Below are positions 42,340-54,900 of a stretch of DNA of 64,000 nt, piece after piece. This stretch comes from Amblyomma americanum (taxonomy: Eukaryota > Arthropoda > Arachnida > Ixodida > Ixodidae). The stretch covers positions 78,102,850 through 78,166,849 of the forward strand of contig NC_135507.1 of NCBI RefSeq assembly GCF_052857255.1. Reading direction: 5' to 3'. The position numbers and the translations under genes were made by a program. Every line of letters begins with the position of its first letter. The first letter of the stretch is position 1. The notes under the pieces were generated by a model that was not told where the DNA came from, made no database searches, and saw only the letters and a list, made by a program, of their open reading frames with translations.

Positions 42340-43645
42340 GAGCATGTTATTCAATACCATTTATTTGAAGAGCATGTTTGTAGAGTAGCGCAGTGCGGTA
42401 TGTGTTTTAAAGTCTCGAATATGTAGTGGTTCAAAGGTTGACCTTGTGCTAAGCAATATTTTCTTGAGTAGGGTGGATAGCATAATTGTCCAGAATGTGC
42501 ATGGGCTGGGGGAAAAATCTTTTGCTATGTCGATGATTTTCTGGTCTTTTATAAAGGTTGTGATAGTTCGGGACCTGTACATCTTCTCAAGTTGTTTAAG
42601 GAGCAAGGCCTTTATCTCAGGTTAACCTTGGAGCAAATGTCCCTAGAAAAAGAGCTGTGGTTTCTGGACCTTACCTTGATGTTCAGCACACTTCATGTGT
42701 GCTGGCGAGTGTTAAGCTGCCACCTGGCTACATGTCGACCATTCCAAGCTAGTGAAAGATAGCATTGCACTTTCTAGCGCGGGCTCAGAATTGATGAAAT
42801 TATGCTTTCACAGCATGACGACTAGTTTCCAAGAGCAGATTTTAAGGTTAACGAATGCAGGATTTCCAAACCTTGTTACTGCAAGAGCATATGATAAATT
42901 GTTAAAGAAGCTGAGACAGTTTTGCAGTGACCGGCACAATCAGGCTGGGGCCAGCCAGCGAGATGCCAAAAGACCAGTTGTGTTACCGTATGTACATAAA
43001 TTGTCGCACAATTTGAAAAATGTGGCCAGAAGGTATGATGTAAAAGTGGCTCTCTCGGCCCCTAATACGTTGTCTAAAGCATGTAAAATTTTAAGAATAA
43101 TTCTGTGAATGTGGCTCGAGAAAAGTACACGTGTAGAGTGAAATGTATATGTACCTTGTAAAATGAATGTTGTATCACATATTATTATCTTGTAGTCTGG
43201 TTTACGTAGGTGCAACTGGAAGGTGTATGAATGTAAGACTACAGGAACACAAGAGGGTAGGGGCTTGGCTAGGTGGTTGGGGTAACTCTGCTGTACACTG
43301 CACGGGATGTGAAGTCTGCTACCCTTCCCTTTTGGCAACACGCATTTTGGCAGTAAATTCAGAGAGATTAAATGGGAGATTATCGAGGCTAGACACATCT
43401 TATGACTCCGTGAAGAATGTGTGTTTTGTCTATCGTGTTAACACACAATGAGTTGGACTACCTCGATCAGGGAAATGTTGAGGGCGATTTTTGACTCTTT
43501 TTGTCCTGTATGCTTATCTGTAACTACATGGTTTATGGTATTGCTTGGCTTTTTATATATTCCCTGTTCAAGCCAATAAACTTTAGTCGCGAGTCAGCAC
43601 CTGTCTTGTCTCGTTTCTCATCCCTGTCTTTCGCGCTGGTGGATT
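42340..43645 (+). mobile_element. Penelope-like element 2 (forward copy) with RT and GIY-YIG
   Basis: RT sequence from the palm on: CYVDDFLVFYKGCD with an intact YVDD (42526-42537), ELWFLDLTLMF, then SLSHNLKNVARRYDVKVALS (about 42998-43060). The GIY-YIG motif reads CSLVYVGATGRCMNVRLQEHKR (43194-43260). RLNGRLSRLDTSYDSVKN follows. AATAAA at 43575-43580 sits before the 3' end TCGCGAGTCAGCACCTGTC to GGTGGATTC. It is closely similar to the reverse copy but 5'-truncated. Penelope-like RTs with a GIY-YIG endonuclease are the usual EN(+) class. The reading frame is broken. Confidence 0.82.
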
Positions 43646-46517
43646 CACCGCAATGGCTCCCCTCTGCAGAAATCCAAGGCATGACATTTTCCTCTTCACA
43701 CTCGTGGTTCAGCGCATTATACGGCAAAGGCTTTTCAATTCCAAGGAAAGTTCATGGCTCCATTGAACACTGCCTCCTGCTTACAAGACACAGAGCAGCA
43801 ATCATTGTAGATTCTACCTGTGACACAAAGAGCAAAGTTTTAGTTTGAGTGGACTAAACTAGGAAAGCAGCACAATATATCTATAGCCAAATAACTGAAC
43901 TGAAAGAAATAGCGGGTAGTGTAATAGTGAACACACTAATATATTGCAAGTGAGATATATGCATAATATATTGCAATATCCAACACTGCTACCATTGCCT
44001 TAGCCAACTACTTCATAAATAACAATAAATGCAGTATCACAAAAATACTGATAACGTACTATTAGTGTTAATAGTAGCAGTGCAGGTTCCATGAACAAAA
44101 AAGGGCCCAGTGCTGACTGTCGTTCCCACAGCAGCCTTGTGACCAATGGCCGGTGTAAAGGAAAGAGGAGGAATGACTGAAAAGAGAAAGAGCCAGGGGG
44201 AAGGAAAATAGGTATAGAAGGGCTTAGGATATCATAGGCAAATAAGGTTGTTTAGACAGTGAGCACAAAATAAACATTACCACACAAGTGAAGACATACA
44301 AGACCAAACATATATATCATTGTGCAGAGTGGCAAACTTGATGCCATTTAGCCCAAAATATGTTTTCAATAAAGTGATTATAATTATTAATAGAACAACT
44401 GACCGAGTGATACCATAACAGGGATGAACAAGGAAGTTGTTATATTCTGGCAGAAATTAAAAGAAGGAAATGGTTCTGGTCAGGGCATACAATGCAGAGA
44501 ATGAATCACCAATGGTATCTTAGGGCAACAGAATGAATTTGATGGATTTTATTGGCACAAGGGCATATGTGGCGAAAGAGTGCCTTAGCACAAGTTAATT
44601 TCGTCTACTCAATGTGAAATCAGAGACCCATTTCCAAAGCATTTCATTCCAGATAAGCTGAGCACCACGCCAGGAAACAGCTTGTGCATTGTATCGCAAC
44701 AAAATGAATTTCACCCTAAGGAAAATATAGCAGGAGATAGCTGATTATAAGCTCACTAGATAAGATTAGGTGATTTCTGATAGTGTGGCATGTAGCTGGT
44801 GCAAGACACAGATAATTAAACTGGAAAAGGCCATTGTCCTGAGGTGAATGTAAACTAAGCAATGAGGATAATGAAATTCGCTACACTAGAGCTGTTAAGA
44901 ATCAGCTCAAGTTCCATGCTTCAAGATGATGCAAGTTTGCTCAGTGAAAAAAAATCATAAGTTCACCCAAGAATGGGTATCTTGGCGGTATCAGGCTGCC
45001 GGTGCAGATGAATTAATCCTGCCTCATAGAAGAGCTACATAGAGCACAAAACATTTTAGGCCAGTCCTACACTGACAGCTGTTAATAACTATTTTAAAAC
45101 TGTTTTTCATTGCACAAACAATAATACCGAGTTTGTGTTGGTCATGTGATTATGTTACTGAGGCTCTCCTAAAAATTCTAGCCAGAGCTAAAATACAAGC
45201 TGTCTCAACTAAGTTTTTATATCAACAATGAGAACATAAACACATGCAGATTATTCAAGTAGAAGTTTTATTCTTCATGACGTGCTGTACAAATTTTAAA
45301 TTATACTGAAAAGTAATAGAGTGGAGTGCTTGTGCCAAAAATACTAAACCTCAACAACAAAGAGAACACAAGATAAAGGCAACAACATATTGCCCAAAAT
45401 TTAAATGTTTGACAGAACAAATATGAAAAGAAATACCTCTCCACAACTGGAACAAAACAGCGTGATACTGAGCAAACATTTGAAAATTGTTTCATCCAAA
45501 TCCCCAGTCTGGTGCTCCAGCACTCTTCAGCCAGCATGTCATGAAATGTACCATAGTTCTGGTAGCTGTAAAGAGTATACAGCTGATCCGGCATTTTGAT
45601 ATGTGAACAGTAACCCTCAATGACCACCAGGCTGAATACTTTCAAGAGGCTGCAGTGAAACACTTAGCAAGTTATGCTGGCGTAATAATGCCAACCGTTA
45701 ATCTGAGAGCTCGCTACCACGCAACTCTGTAGTAACTCTTAAAGTGTTGCAATCGAATGAAAAAAAGGACTGCCTATTATATAAACAAAAGTCAAGAGGC
45801 TGCAATGCAAGGCCACGACAGAAGTGCTGCAATACAGCAATAGCGATACAATGTACACTTTAAGCAACACAATGAAACATGATCTTTTATCCTTAATTAT
45901 CAGAATTTAAATATTTGTTTTCCTTGCTCTCTTGCAAAATCAAGTTTAGATCGTGAAAGCGCTCAAAAAGACAAGGATACAGAAAGATTTCCACACAGTG
46001 CGCTTACTTCCAGTGTCTTTTTGAGCACATCCACTATCTAAACATGGTAACCTAACTAGTCTAAACGCTGTCGTTATTCCAAAATTAAGCCTTTCACAAA
46101 GTGGGAGCCCCTTTCCCCATAAAAGGTGCACCATAACTAATCCAACACTTTTTTAATGATATGTTTTCTCTGAGAATAAACACTGTTTGAAGATTTTGCA
46201 ATAGTACTTGTCTTTTCGATTCTACGAATGTATCATGCAAGTGTTCAATGAAATGACCATCTGCCTATCTTGATCATTGCCCAAAATCAGGGTATAATGC
46301 ATCATGAAGGGCAGGCTCTGCTTGATTTTTATGTTTTCCTAACGAAGCATGTACGTGCAATTCTTCTGCTGGCTTGTATGCAGCAGGTTTGTCTAGCTAG
46401 GCGAACTGTGGTTTTGCTATCAAGATGAAATGGTACTTTGGAAGTGAATGGTTTTCTAAAATGCATTTAACATACATACCGGGGCTTTAACAGCACCTGG
46501 TGTAAGCAACATTAGTG
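43646..46517. other. No gene recognised
   Basis: AT-rich sequence with ORFs below 120 codons. The one at 45301-45663 (-, MFHCSLLKVFSLVV...) is hydrophobic and unconvincing. No repeat recognised. Confidence 0.35.
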
Positions 46518-46640
46518 GGGAGACCGCAGGAGTGGCCTAGTGGTCCGAGCATCTGCCTCGCAAGCGGGAGGTGCGGAGTTCGATCCCCAGTGCCACCGGG
46601 TAACCAGCGGTGATACAATGGGTCGTTTCAATGGCCAGTT
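46518..46640 (+). mobile_element. tRNA-derived repeat (SINE-like), not type 1 or 2
   Basis: GGAGTGGCCTAGTGGTCCGA (A box) and GGAGTTCGATCCCCAGTGCC (B box) frame a tRNA-like head. It runs on into CGGGTAACCAGCGGTGATAC and AATGGGTCG. The anticodon and acceptor arms do not fold cleanly, and the following sequence recurs in part near 53380-53410, so this is a repeat rather than a gene. Confidence 0.55.
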
Positions 46641-47814
46641 TAAAACTTGAAATAACCATGCTGCAATATATACAAAAAATGATTTGTGTGCTCTCTCTTA
46701 CATGACATAGTTAATCATATCATAGTGTTGGTCGTACACAAAATGCATGTGTGGAACATATACATGCACTGTTTTTGTTCACATCTTACCTGCTATGTGG
46801 TGTTATGGCATGTTATGTGCTGGGAAAGCAACAGAGTGTGAGCAATGTTGTGTTGCAGCCTTTCTTCTGGTGGAATTTGAATCATGTGAGGTGCAGCTGA
46901 AAGAAATTGTTTCATACATAAGTATATTTCATGTAACACAACAAAAAGTGCACAGCCTCATCATGAGTTGTGGTTTAAAATTACAGCGAGCTTTTTACTA
47001 CTCTATTTAACATATGATGCAAGTCAGTCATGCTGGAGGCACAAAACTAAATACTGTGAGGTAACAAGAGCTAATATGGACAATCATGTCTTTAAGAGAT
47101 ATTGTCAATATATATTTTCCTGAATGAACTAAAGTTATCCTTAGAAGCATTCAGAGGAAGATAATTTTGCTAAATGCCTTTTGCCAGAATAGGCCTTTTA
47201 TGAACCAGTTGCAAATGAAAAGAATAACTTTAAGACCATGCTATGCATGCTCTAACGCCAAAGTAGTTGCATACAAGCAGTATACTATGCCCCTAGTTTT
47301 ATGGTGGGCCTGTACTGCACAATTTTCATGCAAGGTAGTGGAAAGTATGTGCCATGAAACAGACCTCTGCTTGCTTAAACTGGCAAATAAGTACTGGGTT
47401 TTTAAGGCAGGAAAGAAGTTACATAGTTCCTTCTGCAGGTTTTGAACTTCAGGTTAGTTATTTGAAAAATATCAATCCCTGAACTGCAATGATTGAAGTT
47501 TTTACAAATAACTTTTTCATTGTAACAGTGGAAACGCTGTTTTATTTGAGGAACGACTTTTCAAAAGTCTGCGTTTCATGGTGGCTGTCAAGTAGCCGTG
47601 ATAAAGAGAAACCAGTCACGACACACAACCAAGCCCCCGTAGCACATTTTCAACTATACCCTCATGATATAGCTTTAAAGTAAGTGTTAAACAATACAAA
47701 TACAAATCCCTTGATTTCCTTCATGATTTATCACTGGTGTATACATACAAAGATAACCGTACAAGATGTGGAGTGCATGGTACAGAGAGAGTAGGCAGAT
47801 GGTTTCTTGACACT
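46641..47814. other. No gene recognised
   Basis: AT-rich, with ORFs below 100 codons and no known motif. Confidence 0.4.
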
Positions 47815-47905
47815 CAAAAAGTGAACAAGGGAAGGAAAAATCTCAGGGTGCTTGCAGTTTCGACAAGACAACTTGTTTTCGTCGGGGGTCAACATATACA
47901 GAGGA
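47815..47905 (-). repeat. Paired repeat with CTTGTCGAAAC motif, copy 1
   Basis: On the minus strand CCCCGACGAAAACAAG, CTTGTCGAAACTGC and AAGCACCCTGAGATTTTTCC. An inverted copy lies at 48725-48835. Confidence 0.6.
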
Positions 47906-47921
47906 AACTTAGAATCAAGTA

Positions 47922-48148
47922 CAGGGTTGTCCACTCTTAGTGCGAACACGCGAGCACATGGCTGTGCTCTTTGGGCCATTGTGTCTGACATTGCCACACA
48001 TCGAAGTGTAACATGACACGAAGCACCACATCCAGGTGCATCTCCTCTTGCGCCATTTTGCAGCGATGAGTGGCTGCGCCGCACACAGTGGACCTCTAAA
48101 GAGTGCGGCCATGCGCTCACATGTTTGCACTAAATGTGGCCAGCTCTG
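47922..48148. mobile_element. TIR element (227 bp) flanked by TA
   Basis: Left end CAGGGTTGTCCACTCTTAGTG and right end, reversed, CAGAGCTGGCCACATTTAGTG, pairing on to CACGCGAGCACATGGC versus CATGTGAGCGCATGGC. TA at 47920-47921 and 48149-48150. TA target and CAGGG ends fit the Tc1/mariner-type MITE pattern. No coding capacity. Confidence 0.75.
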
Positions 48149-48724
48149 TACATTCCGGAATTGGCATAATTATTTGAAAAGGCCTTGCACATGGTCAGAG
48201 GTTTCCCAACCCATAATTTCCCCCTCCTTTCCTGCTTTCTTTAATTTATCGTTATACTTTAACCTTACGCCATGCACCTCCTGACATCACTTCTCGGAAC
48301 CTTGGCTGCCATACTCCTCCCCCTACCCCTTCTTTTTGCCTTTTCTCCGAACCTGCCCTCATTTTCTCTTTTTCCTTCAAATTATTTTGCCCCCCCCCTG
48401 GTATTTTATTCTGCCATGCTGCTTAATTCCTTTATCCTAGTTTTTCAGAAAAAGGTAGCCAGCCATACCAAGCCACCTGTTGCGGCTAGACATTAAGCCA
48501 TTCAAGCCCACTATCCACACTCCATACCCCGAGATTCGTTTCTACTGAATTGGGCTTTCTTGTTTTCACAGTTTTGCAGGTCAACCGGTTAATCTTCTTT
48601 AGCAGCTATCATGCCTGGTCAAGGTTCACGCTCCACATCGTAACGCCCTTCCCATATCGCACCCTCGTCCCACACAACAGGCCTTTCGCCTCGAAGTGAA
48701 AACCTTATTTAAACCCCACCAATG
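48149..48724. other. No gene; pyrimidine-rich
   Basis: C/T-rich sequence (CCCCTACCCCTTC and similar), no ORF of interest. Confidence 0.45.
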
Positions 48725-48835
48725 ATGAACACTTTGCCAGACAAAGACAAGTCCTCTTGTCGAAACGTCGGCAAGCACCCTGAGGCTTTTCCCTTCCTTA
48801 TTCAGTTTGTGAGATACAAGGGACAGGTGTTCAAG
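48725..48835 (+). repeat. Paired repeat with CTTGTCGAAACGTCGG motif, copy 2
   Basis: CAGACAAAGACAAGTCCTC, CTTGTCGAAACGTCGGC and AAGCACCCTGAGGC, inverted relative to 47815-47905. The GACAAG...CTTGTC arms pair, with GAAAC beside them. The motif resembles a hammerhead ribozyme core only loosely. Confidence 0.6.
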
Positions 48836-48854
48836 CAGCCATACCACACTAATA

Positions 48855-49505
48855 CCCCTGTCACACGGGCACCGCAAAGGCCTTTGAGAATCATATCCAA
48901 AGGCGTAAGGAGTGCAGCTACCCGGTACAAATGTTGCGCCTTTGTCGCTAAGGGCCTTGGAGGCGAAGGCGTTCAACCGAGACCTTCGGAGCCCGAAGAT
49001 GCGGCATTCGAGAAGCTGTGATCGCAGTACCATTCAAATTCAAAAAGTAAAAGCAATAAAAAAATAGATAAGCTAATAATGTTTGAAAACATTTTTTTCA
49101 AATACGAAAGGTGTGTCTGGCTTTGGTTTTTGTACGGGTGTTTATGTTTTATGTTCAAATTTCAAGACAGTGAAAGTGTTGCGGCAACACCGAGCGCCCA
49201 TAGTGGCCAAGGCAATACACGTACAAAAGCTGCTCCTGCTGATGAGAGTAGCTGTTGAAGTACTTTTAAGGAAGCAATCAGAATAAAAAATTGTCAAAGC
49301 TCAACGAATGAACAGAATACACCACTTTAATTTTAGAACACTCACTTCAGCCATCTCGAGTATAGCAGCGGGTGCTAAGCCTGAACGACTTTCACCTTTG
49401 GGCTGCACCGTGTAGCTGCATCGCTGCTCCTTTAAGCTTTCGCTCCTTTGGTGAAAAATGGTGCCTTTGCTGGAAAGGCCTTCGAGGAATGCCATGTGAC
49501 AGGGG
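48855..49505. mobile_element. TIR element (651 bp) flanked by TA
   Basis: Left CCCCTGTCACACGGGCA and right, reversed, CCCCTGTCACATGGCA; pairing resumes with CGAAGGCCTTT and CAAAGGC.CC blocks. TA at 48853-48854 and 49506-49507. ORFs inside are short, so it is non-autonomous. Confidence 0.82.
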
Positions 49506-51299
49506 TATAAAGCACATTTTTTACTGACACGAAAGACTCAGTGCCTTTAGTTCTGACAACATTCTGAATCATGCTTTGGTAGCTTAGCATATAAAATACT
49601 GGACAAAATCAGCTAATTAGTGAGGGCTATTATTTGCTATAGGTAAAATCATAACATTCTCCTAAAATAATGAAAAGAAACCACCAGCACTGACATCAAT
49701 GTACAATTTGGCTGTAACATACTGACATGACAATATAGTTACACGTAAATTCCCATTTCGCACTTCAAAACTGCATGCATTATTTCTAGAAAGTGCGAGA
49801 ACAGAAGCTCATACATAGTGCCAAAGAAAAGAGTGCATAATAGTACCACTTATGAGGTGTTTATCGGCAACTGCAATGAGCAAGGCTATGTTAATGGCAA
49901 TCCAGAGTTATTATGTGTCTTACGAGCGCATGCACTTGGGAGGTGATAGCAGCTGTGGACGCAGCTGTCCATCGCAGTTTTGAGTCTCTCGAGATAACAC
50001 ATGGGGTAAGGTATTCCCTGTTTTGCTGCCGAAGGCAAAACCGTCAACGAGTGGAGTTGCCTTGCTATTCACTGTCAATATCTACTGCTAAACGTAAAGG
50101 AAACTAGGGCATAAAACATACAGCATTTCATATTATGCTTTGGCCAAATGCAGTGAGAATGAAACAGACTAGTGACTTGTCTTATGACGTTTGCACTCTT
50201 TACTTTGCACCAGAGGAAAATAAATTTATGTACAGTTGACCTACTGCTTGCCACAGTCCTAGAAGAAATGAATCCAGGTCTCAGAAATTCTACCGAGAGA
50301 ATACTGATGCTGCATGTGCATTTCTCTGAACTGTTCTGAAATATGCAGAAATTACCAATTTTTTACTACCTGATTACATACTGTAATCTTTGCCAGGAAT
50401 ATGAGGTTAACGGACTGGGAAAAAATGTCAGGAATGGTACCTTTGGTACTGGGCACATGGACAAACAAATGACCCACTGGGCGTCCCCAGGAGCTCTGCT
50501 ACCAGGCACCCCTAGCAACAGTAGTCAATTTTCCAGATCCAAAGGAGCCATGCGAATGATTGCCGAAAATTCAAGTTTAAGGACAGCAGATGCATGAACA
50601 CAAAACAGTTTTCCAACTTTGTTTCAGTGTGATAAATGGTTTCAAATCTCTAGACTATATCTGGTAGTACACAAATTATCAGAACAACATCTCCCGCTCA
50701 GAATCATCTCAAAACACATTCGACACGCAGTACCAACATGGACAGTTCGTGCTTAATTGAATCCAAAAGTTTACGCTGATCGACCAATATTACTCTAAAT
50801 AGAGACAGAAAGCGCATGCACGTTGTACTGATGTTATCGTGAACATAACATGCGACGAGACGCGGGGTTACAATACAAACAAAAAACTGCTTTCAAAATT
50901 TGAGAACAAAAGGCTCACCTTCTCACAAGTTCGCCAAACCGGAGACGTTGCCGAGTGGCTGCCGCCAAAGTCACTCGCAATGCACAGAAACAATAAAAAT
51001 GCAGTGCCGCTGACTTTCCTTGAGCAATTCCAGTCGATTGAACTTCCAACTGTTCGCACCGACTACCTCTGCAAGCATGTCTAAAAGTTAACGGCGCAGC
51101 CACGCCATTTGCAATTTACGGAGCTACACGGGAAATTCATAGCGCCATTCGCGTATTCGCGCTCAAGCTCACGTCGCTGATGTCGCAAAGGCGCACAACG
51201 GCAAAAACATATAAGATGTATTTCATTTTACGGTAGCTTTTTTAGCTGACAACCTGAATCGTTTGATATATTGTTTTTTCTTTTTGTTGCATGAACGTT
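49506..51299. other. No gene recognised
   Basis: AT-rich. Short ORFs (50839-51084, 81 codons) show no known domain. Confidence 0.4.
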
Positions 51300-51950
51300 A
51301 TTACCACCAGCGGCAGCGCAGCTTGGCCATGGCTAGCCAGGCGAAGTCGAAGCGCTAGCCGAGCCCGCAGTCGGAAACATGTGCGCAGTTAGCGCAGTGT
51401 GGAGTTGAATGAACAGGCGCTATGGAATGGGTTTTTGTTCTTCCGTGTTCGCTGCGTGCGTCCTGCGCGTTGTGTGTCTTTTGTATGTGTGTGTGTATGT
51501 GTGTGGCCGGAACGCTGCATTGGAGTGTACATACAACAGCTCGCTGTCCCGTGCGGCACCGGTGCGTAGTAAAACGATCATGCAGAATGTGCGTTACAAT
51601 GCCAGTGGCCATGCACGAAAGAGGAGACGAAGCCGACGGAAAAGCTGCTCTCCCTCGTGGGACTGCAAGAATCTGGCGAGTAACAGTCGACGCGCGTTTC
51701 GGTGGATGATTCCGTTTACCACGCCAAAAAATTCTTCAGCACCGGCCAACAGCACTGATGAACTGCTGCTGCATCATCACCTGTGTGATGTTTGTGGCAA
51801 GCTTGTTGGATGTGAACGTGGCCATGAATGGTATTCGCCGAGCAGTGGCCCTCAGGGCGTGGCACCAGTGGATACCTGAAGACGATTACTGTTTGCCCGC
51901 GCCCTGGCGCCTCGCATTCAACCGAATGCTTTGGCGTTAATTATTTATAT
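51300..51950 (+). other. GC-richer island with unrecognised ORF (51409-51879)
   Basis: Set in AT-rich sequence, this stretch has raised GC and CpG and a 156-codon ORF from 51409; an internal Met at 51580 opens MQNVRYNASGHARKRRRSRRK and reaches HLCDVCGKLVGCERGHEW near its end. That CX2C...C...H arrangement could bind zinc, but I know no family for it. It could be a host first exon with a promoter region, or chance. A TG-repeat lies at 51484-51502. Confidence 0.3.
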
Positions 51951-54900
51951 CTGAATTTCACACGTAGTTGGACTCGCAAATATTACAGCGTACAAACGTA
52001 CCGTCGGAAGAGGACCCTTTTTCATTTTTTTAGGGAGGGGGTGGGGGAATTACCGTCTGCTCAAATTTAATGTCACTAATATTTTGAGCTTATTTTCTAA
52101 ACAGGTGCCGTGGTGGCACTGTAAGCAATGCATTTACTGGGCAGAAGTTTAATTTATGTTGTGTTGGCACAAGGTTAATGATTGTCATTGTACTGTGGTG
52201 CCATGTTCAAACAAAACACATAATTGTACACTCTTTGAAGAATGTCTAATGAGGTAATAAATTACTGAGCAGCGAGTATGCACTGTGGTAAGTGCGACGA
52301 ACGTTACTGAATTACTTCACACTTGTCATGTTCTGTTGTCGTTAGTGATTACGTATGCCTTGTTGTCTGCTGCTTTCCAGTGTAGGGGTCGAGAGGCATG
52401 TCGAGCTCCACTTAGCAGCTTTTTTTCCTTCCACTCTCTACTGGCTAATGTGGTAAAATAAACTCAACATCATGCGTGATTGCTCAGACCTAGATTAGAC
52501 TACCATTTCACTTATTTACTCTCAGGGCCAATTGGCATCGAAGAGAGGAGAGCGACTAACATAAATACATGTGTAGGCAGATTAATTAAAATGATTATAC
52601 ACAGCAGACTTGAAGGCATTGGATGCAGTGGTGGACATGACGAAGGCAGAGAAGATGTGACAGCTGGAAACGTAGAAAAGTGGAGATCTGCGTGAGTTTG
52701 TACGCGACTTAAGGTGAACGCTAGCAAAAAATTAAGAAGGCGCAGAAGACTGAGGCCAGAGTTAAAACTGTAGTTTAACAGAGGAAAGCACCTCCCAGCA
52801 AGCCGAAATGTCCACATGCAAGCAGTTATGTGAACACAGAACATAAATAATGAAACTCCTTTTTGGACAGAAGGAAAGCTAAGGCACATTGCTTATTGTG
52901 ATGTTGCTTAAAAAGTTGGTGTCTAGTTGTTGCCCTTCATATCTGGTCCTTCCACACCCAGCAACTGAAATGCCATCAAAAAGGAGCATCTCCAATCACT
53001 CTAATTACATGGGAGGTACACATTGGCGTCTCATCTTGCAGACTAGCTAGTTTGGAAGATTTAAACTTTACCGCATGTAAGAGGCATGCGGTAGCCTTGA
53101 AGGGGAGTATTTCATAAGTGTTACAGCATATTGTACAGTGCTGGCATGCTTCATTATTCATCACAGTAATATGCTAGCACAGGCTGGAAAGTTTGTAAGT
53201 GAACAGAAAATAACAATGTTCATGCCATATCTTAGCCACATTCTTAGTATTGTATAAAAAGTGCAACTAAGGAATTCCTCATTTTTTTGTCAGCTTTTTC
53301 TTTCTCTGCATTGATTTTTTGCAAGTTAGCAAGGTTCTACAGTCTTGTGTGCCTATCGGCTGGCCCCTTGTTTGTCAAAGGTACCGAGTACACAATGGGT
53401 CGTGTCAGTGCAAGCTAAGTAAACGATGGATAGAAAATTCGTGCTTTCAGAGTATTTCCAGAAAAAAACTGCTATTATTTCCTACTCAGGATGGGGGAAC
53501 AGCATCGATGGTGCACATCCTCCTTGTCACTGCAGCAATTATGGCTGCTCGCTGCTTTTTGGTGGTGTTTCATTTATCTGCAGGAAGAGCAGGCATGAAT
53601 GGGCGGCAATGGGTACCTACTAAATTAAACACTGCATTGAGTAATATGTTGTTGTGTCGGTGCTTTTGTTATCTATGAAAGAGTTGGTGTTTTTGATTAA
53701 TGGTTGTGTAGCAAAGATGTAAATGCTACATAGCACTGCATTCACAGATTTGTTTGCCCATGCTTTTGGTTTACTCAGTTGTTTATTTCCTTACCAAATG
53801 GCAGATGGAAATTCGGCTTTCAACTTGTGCACTTTCATCATGTTTGCAATGTACTTTCAGCTGGTGTTCAGTTTCACTTTGGAGAATTTGTCCAACCATT
53901 GTCTGTGTATAAATGTTTTCTAACAGTTAACCTCATTACGCAGCATTTCTCACAGAAAGCAAATGTTGCAGTAACATTTTTATTAAATGTTACTTTATCA
54001 TGTGGCTAGCAATGTAGCGAAAAATATTTTCATCAAGTCAGCTTTTAACATTATAGCAAATTGAGGCCTTTGTTATTTAACGTTGCTCACAATTTGTACC
54101 AATCACTCAACCTTGAAGCAACGTAATGCGTTATCACCCTTCCTCGGCTCTTCATTGTGTTAATCACATTAGACATGCTCACGGTCGTTCGCCATGCTAG
54201 TTTGCGGACATTGTTGGCTAAGAGTAAACCAGACAAATAAAAAATCAGACCGTCATGTGATGCCTATAGTCCGCGGGCCAGCAGTTCATCGTGTAAAAGT
54301 GGCGTCACATCATAAGCATCTTCTGTTTTTGCTGCCTTTAAGCACGTTATTAGTGCGGTTGGTGCAACACATAGTCGATGGGGTCATTCCGTCCTGTCGT
54401 GTTAAGTTTTGATCCCTTAAATTGAATGTTTAGTATTTTTCCCTGCAACGACTACAGAGGAACACAGACGTTTCCTTCAATACTGAACTGAATATACGGT
54501 CATTCCCTACGTTTCATTGAAAGCAGAAGTGGTTCTGTATTTAAAACGTACATACTCTACATTATAGGTACGGAATTTTTTTACAGTGTACATCCTATGA
54601 ATTATGGATCGAAGGAGTGCATATGCAGTGAAAAGTGCAATGAAGCATACCCTGTTTTGATTGAATTTTTTTAGCTGCGGTTCGAATGAGAAGCGATTAT
54701 GGATAATCCGTATCGATGCAAGCCAATTTGTACCAACACGCACTGACTCACTACCTCTTCATGTGACAGTAGATTAGATGCCTTGTGATTATCACCAAAC
54801 TGCAAACGCAGAAGGTAGCCAAAACCAGTAATTCGGCATCATTCATTTATTTATGCGTTAATATATTTACCAATATGGGATTTCCTGTGCACACATGCAG

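Noticed and set aside
43533..43848. Possible host exon downstream of the Penelope-like copy
   Set aside because: The readable frames contain stops and overlap the element 3' end; no splice signals are convincing.
46518..46597. Possible functional tRNA gene
   Set aside because: A and B boxes are present but the acceptor and anticodon arms do not fold cleanly, and the sequence continues into repeat-like DNA.
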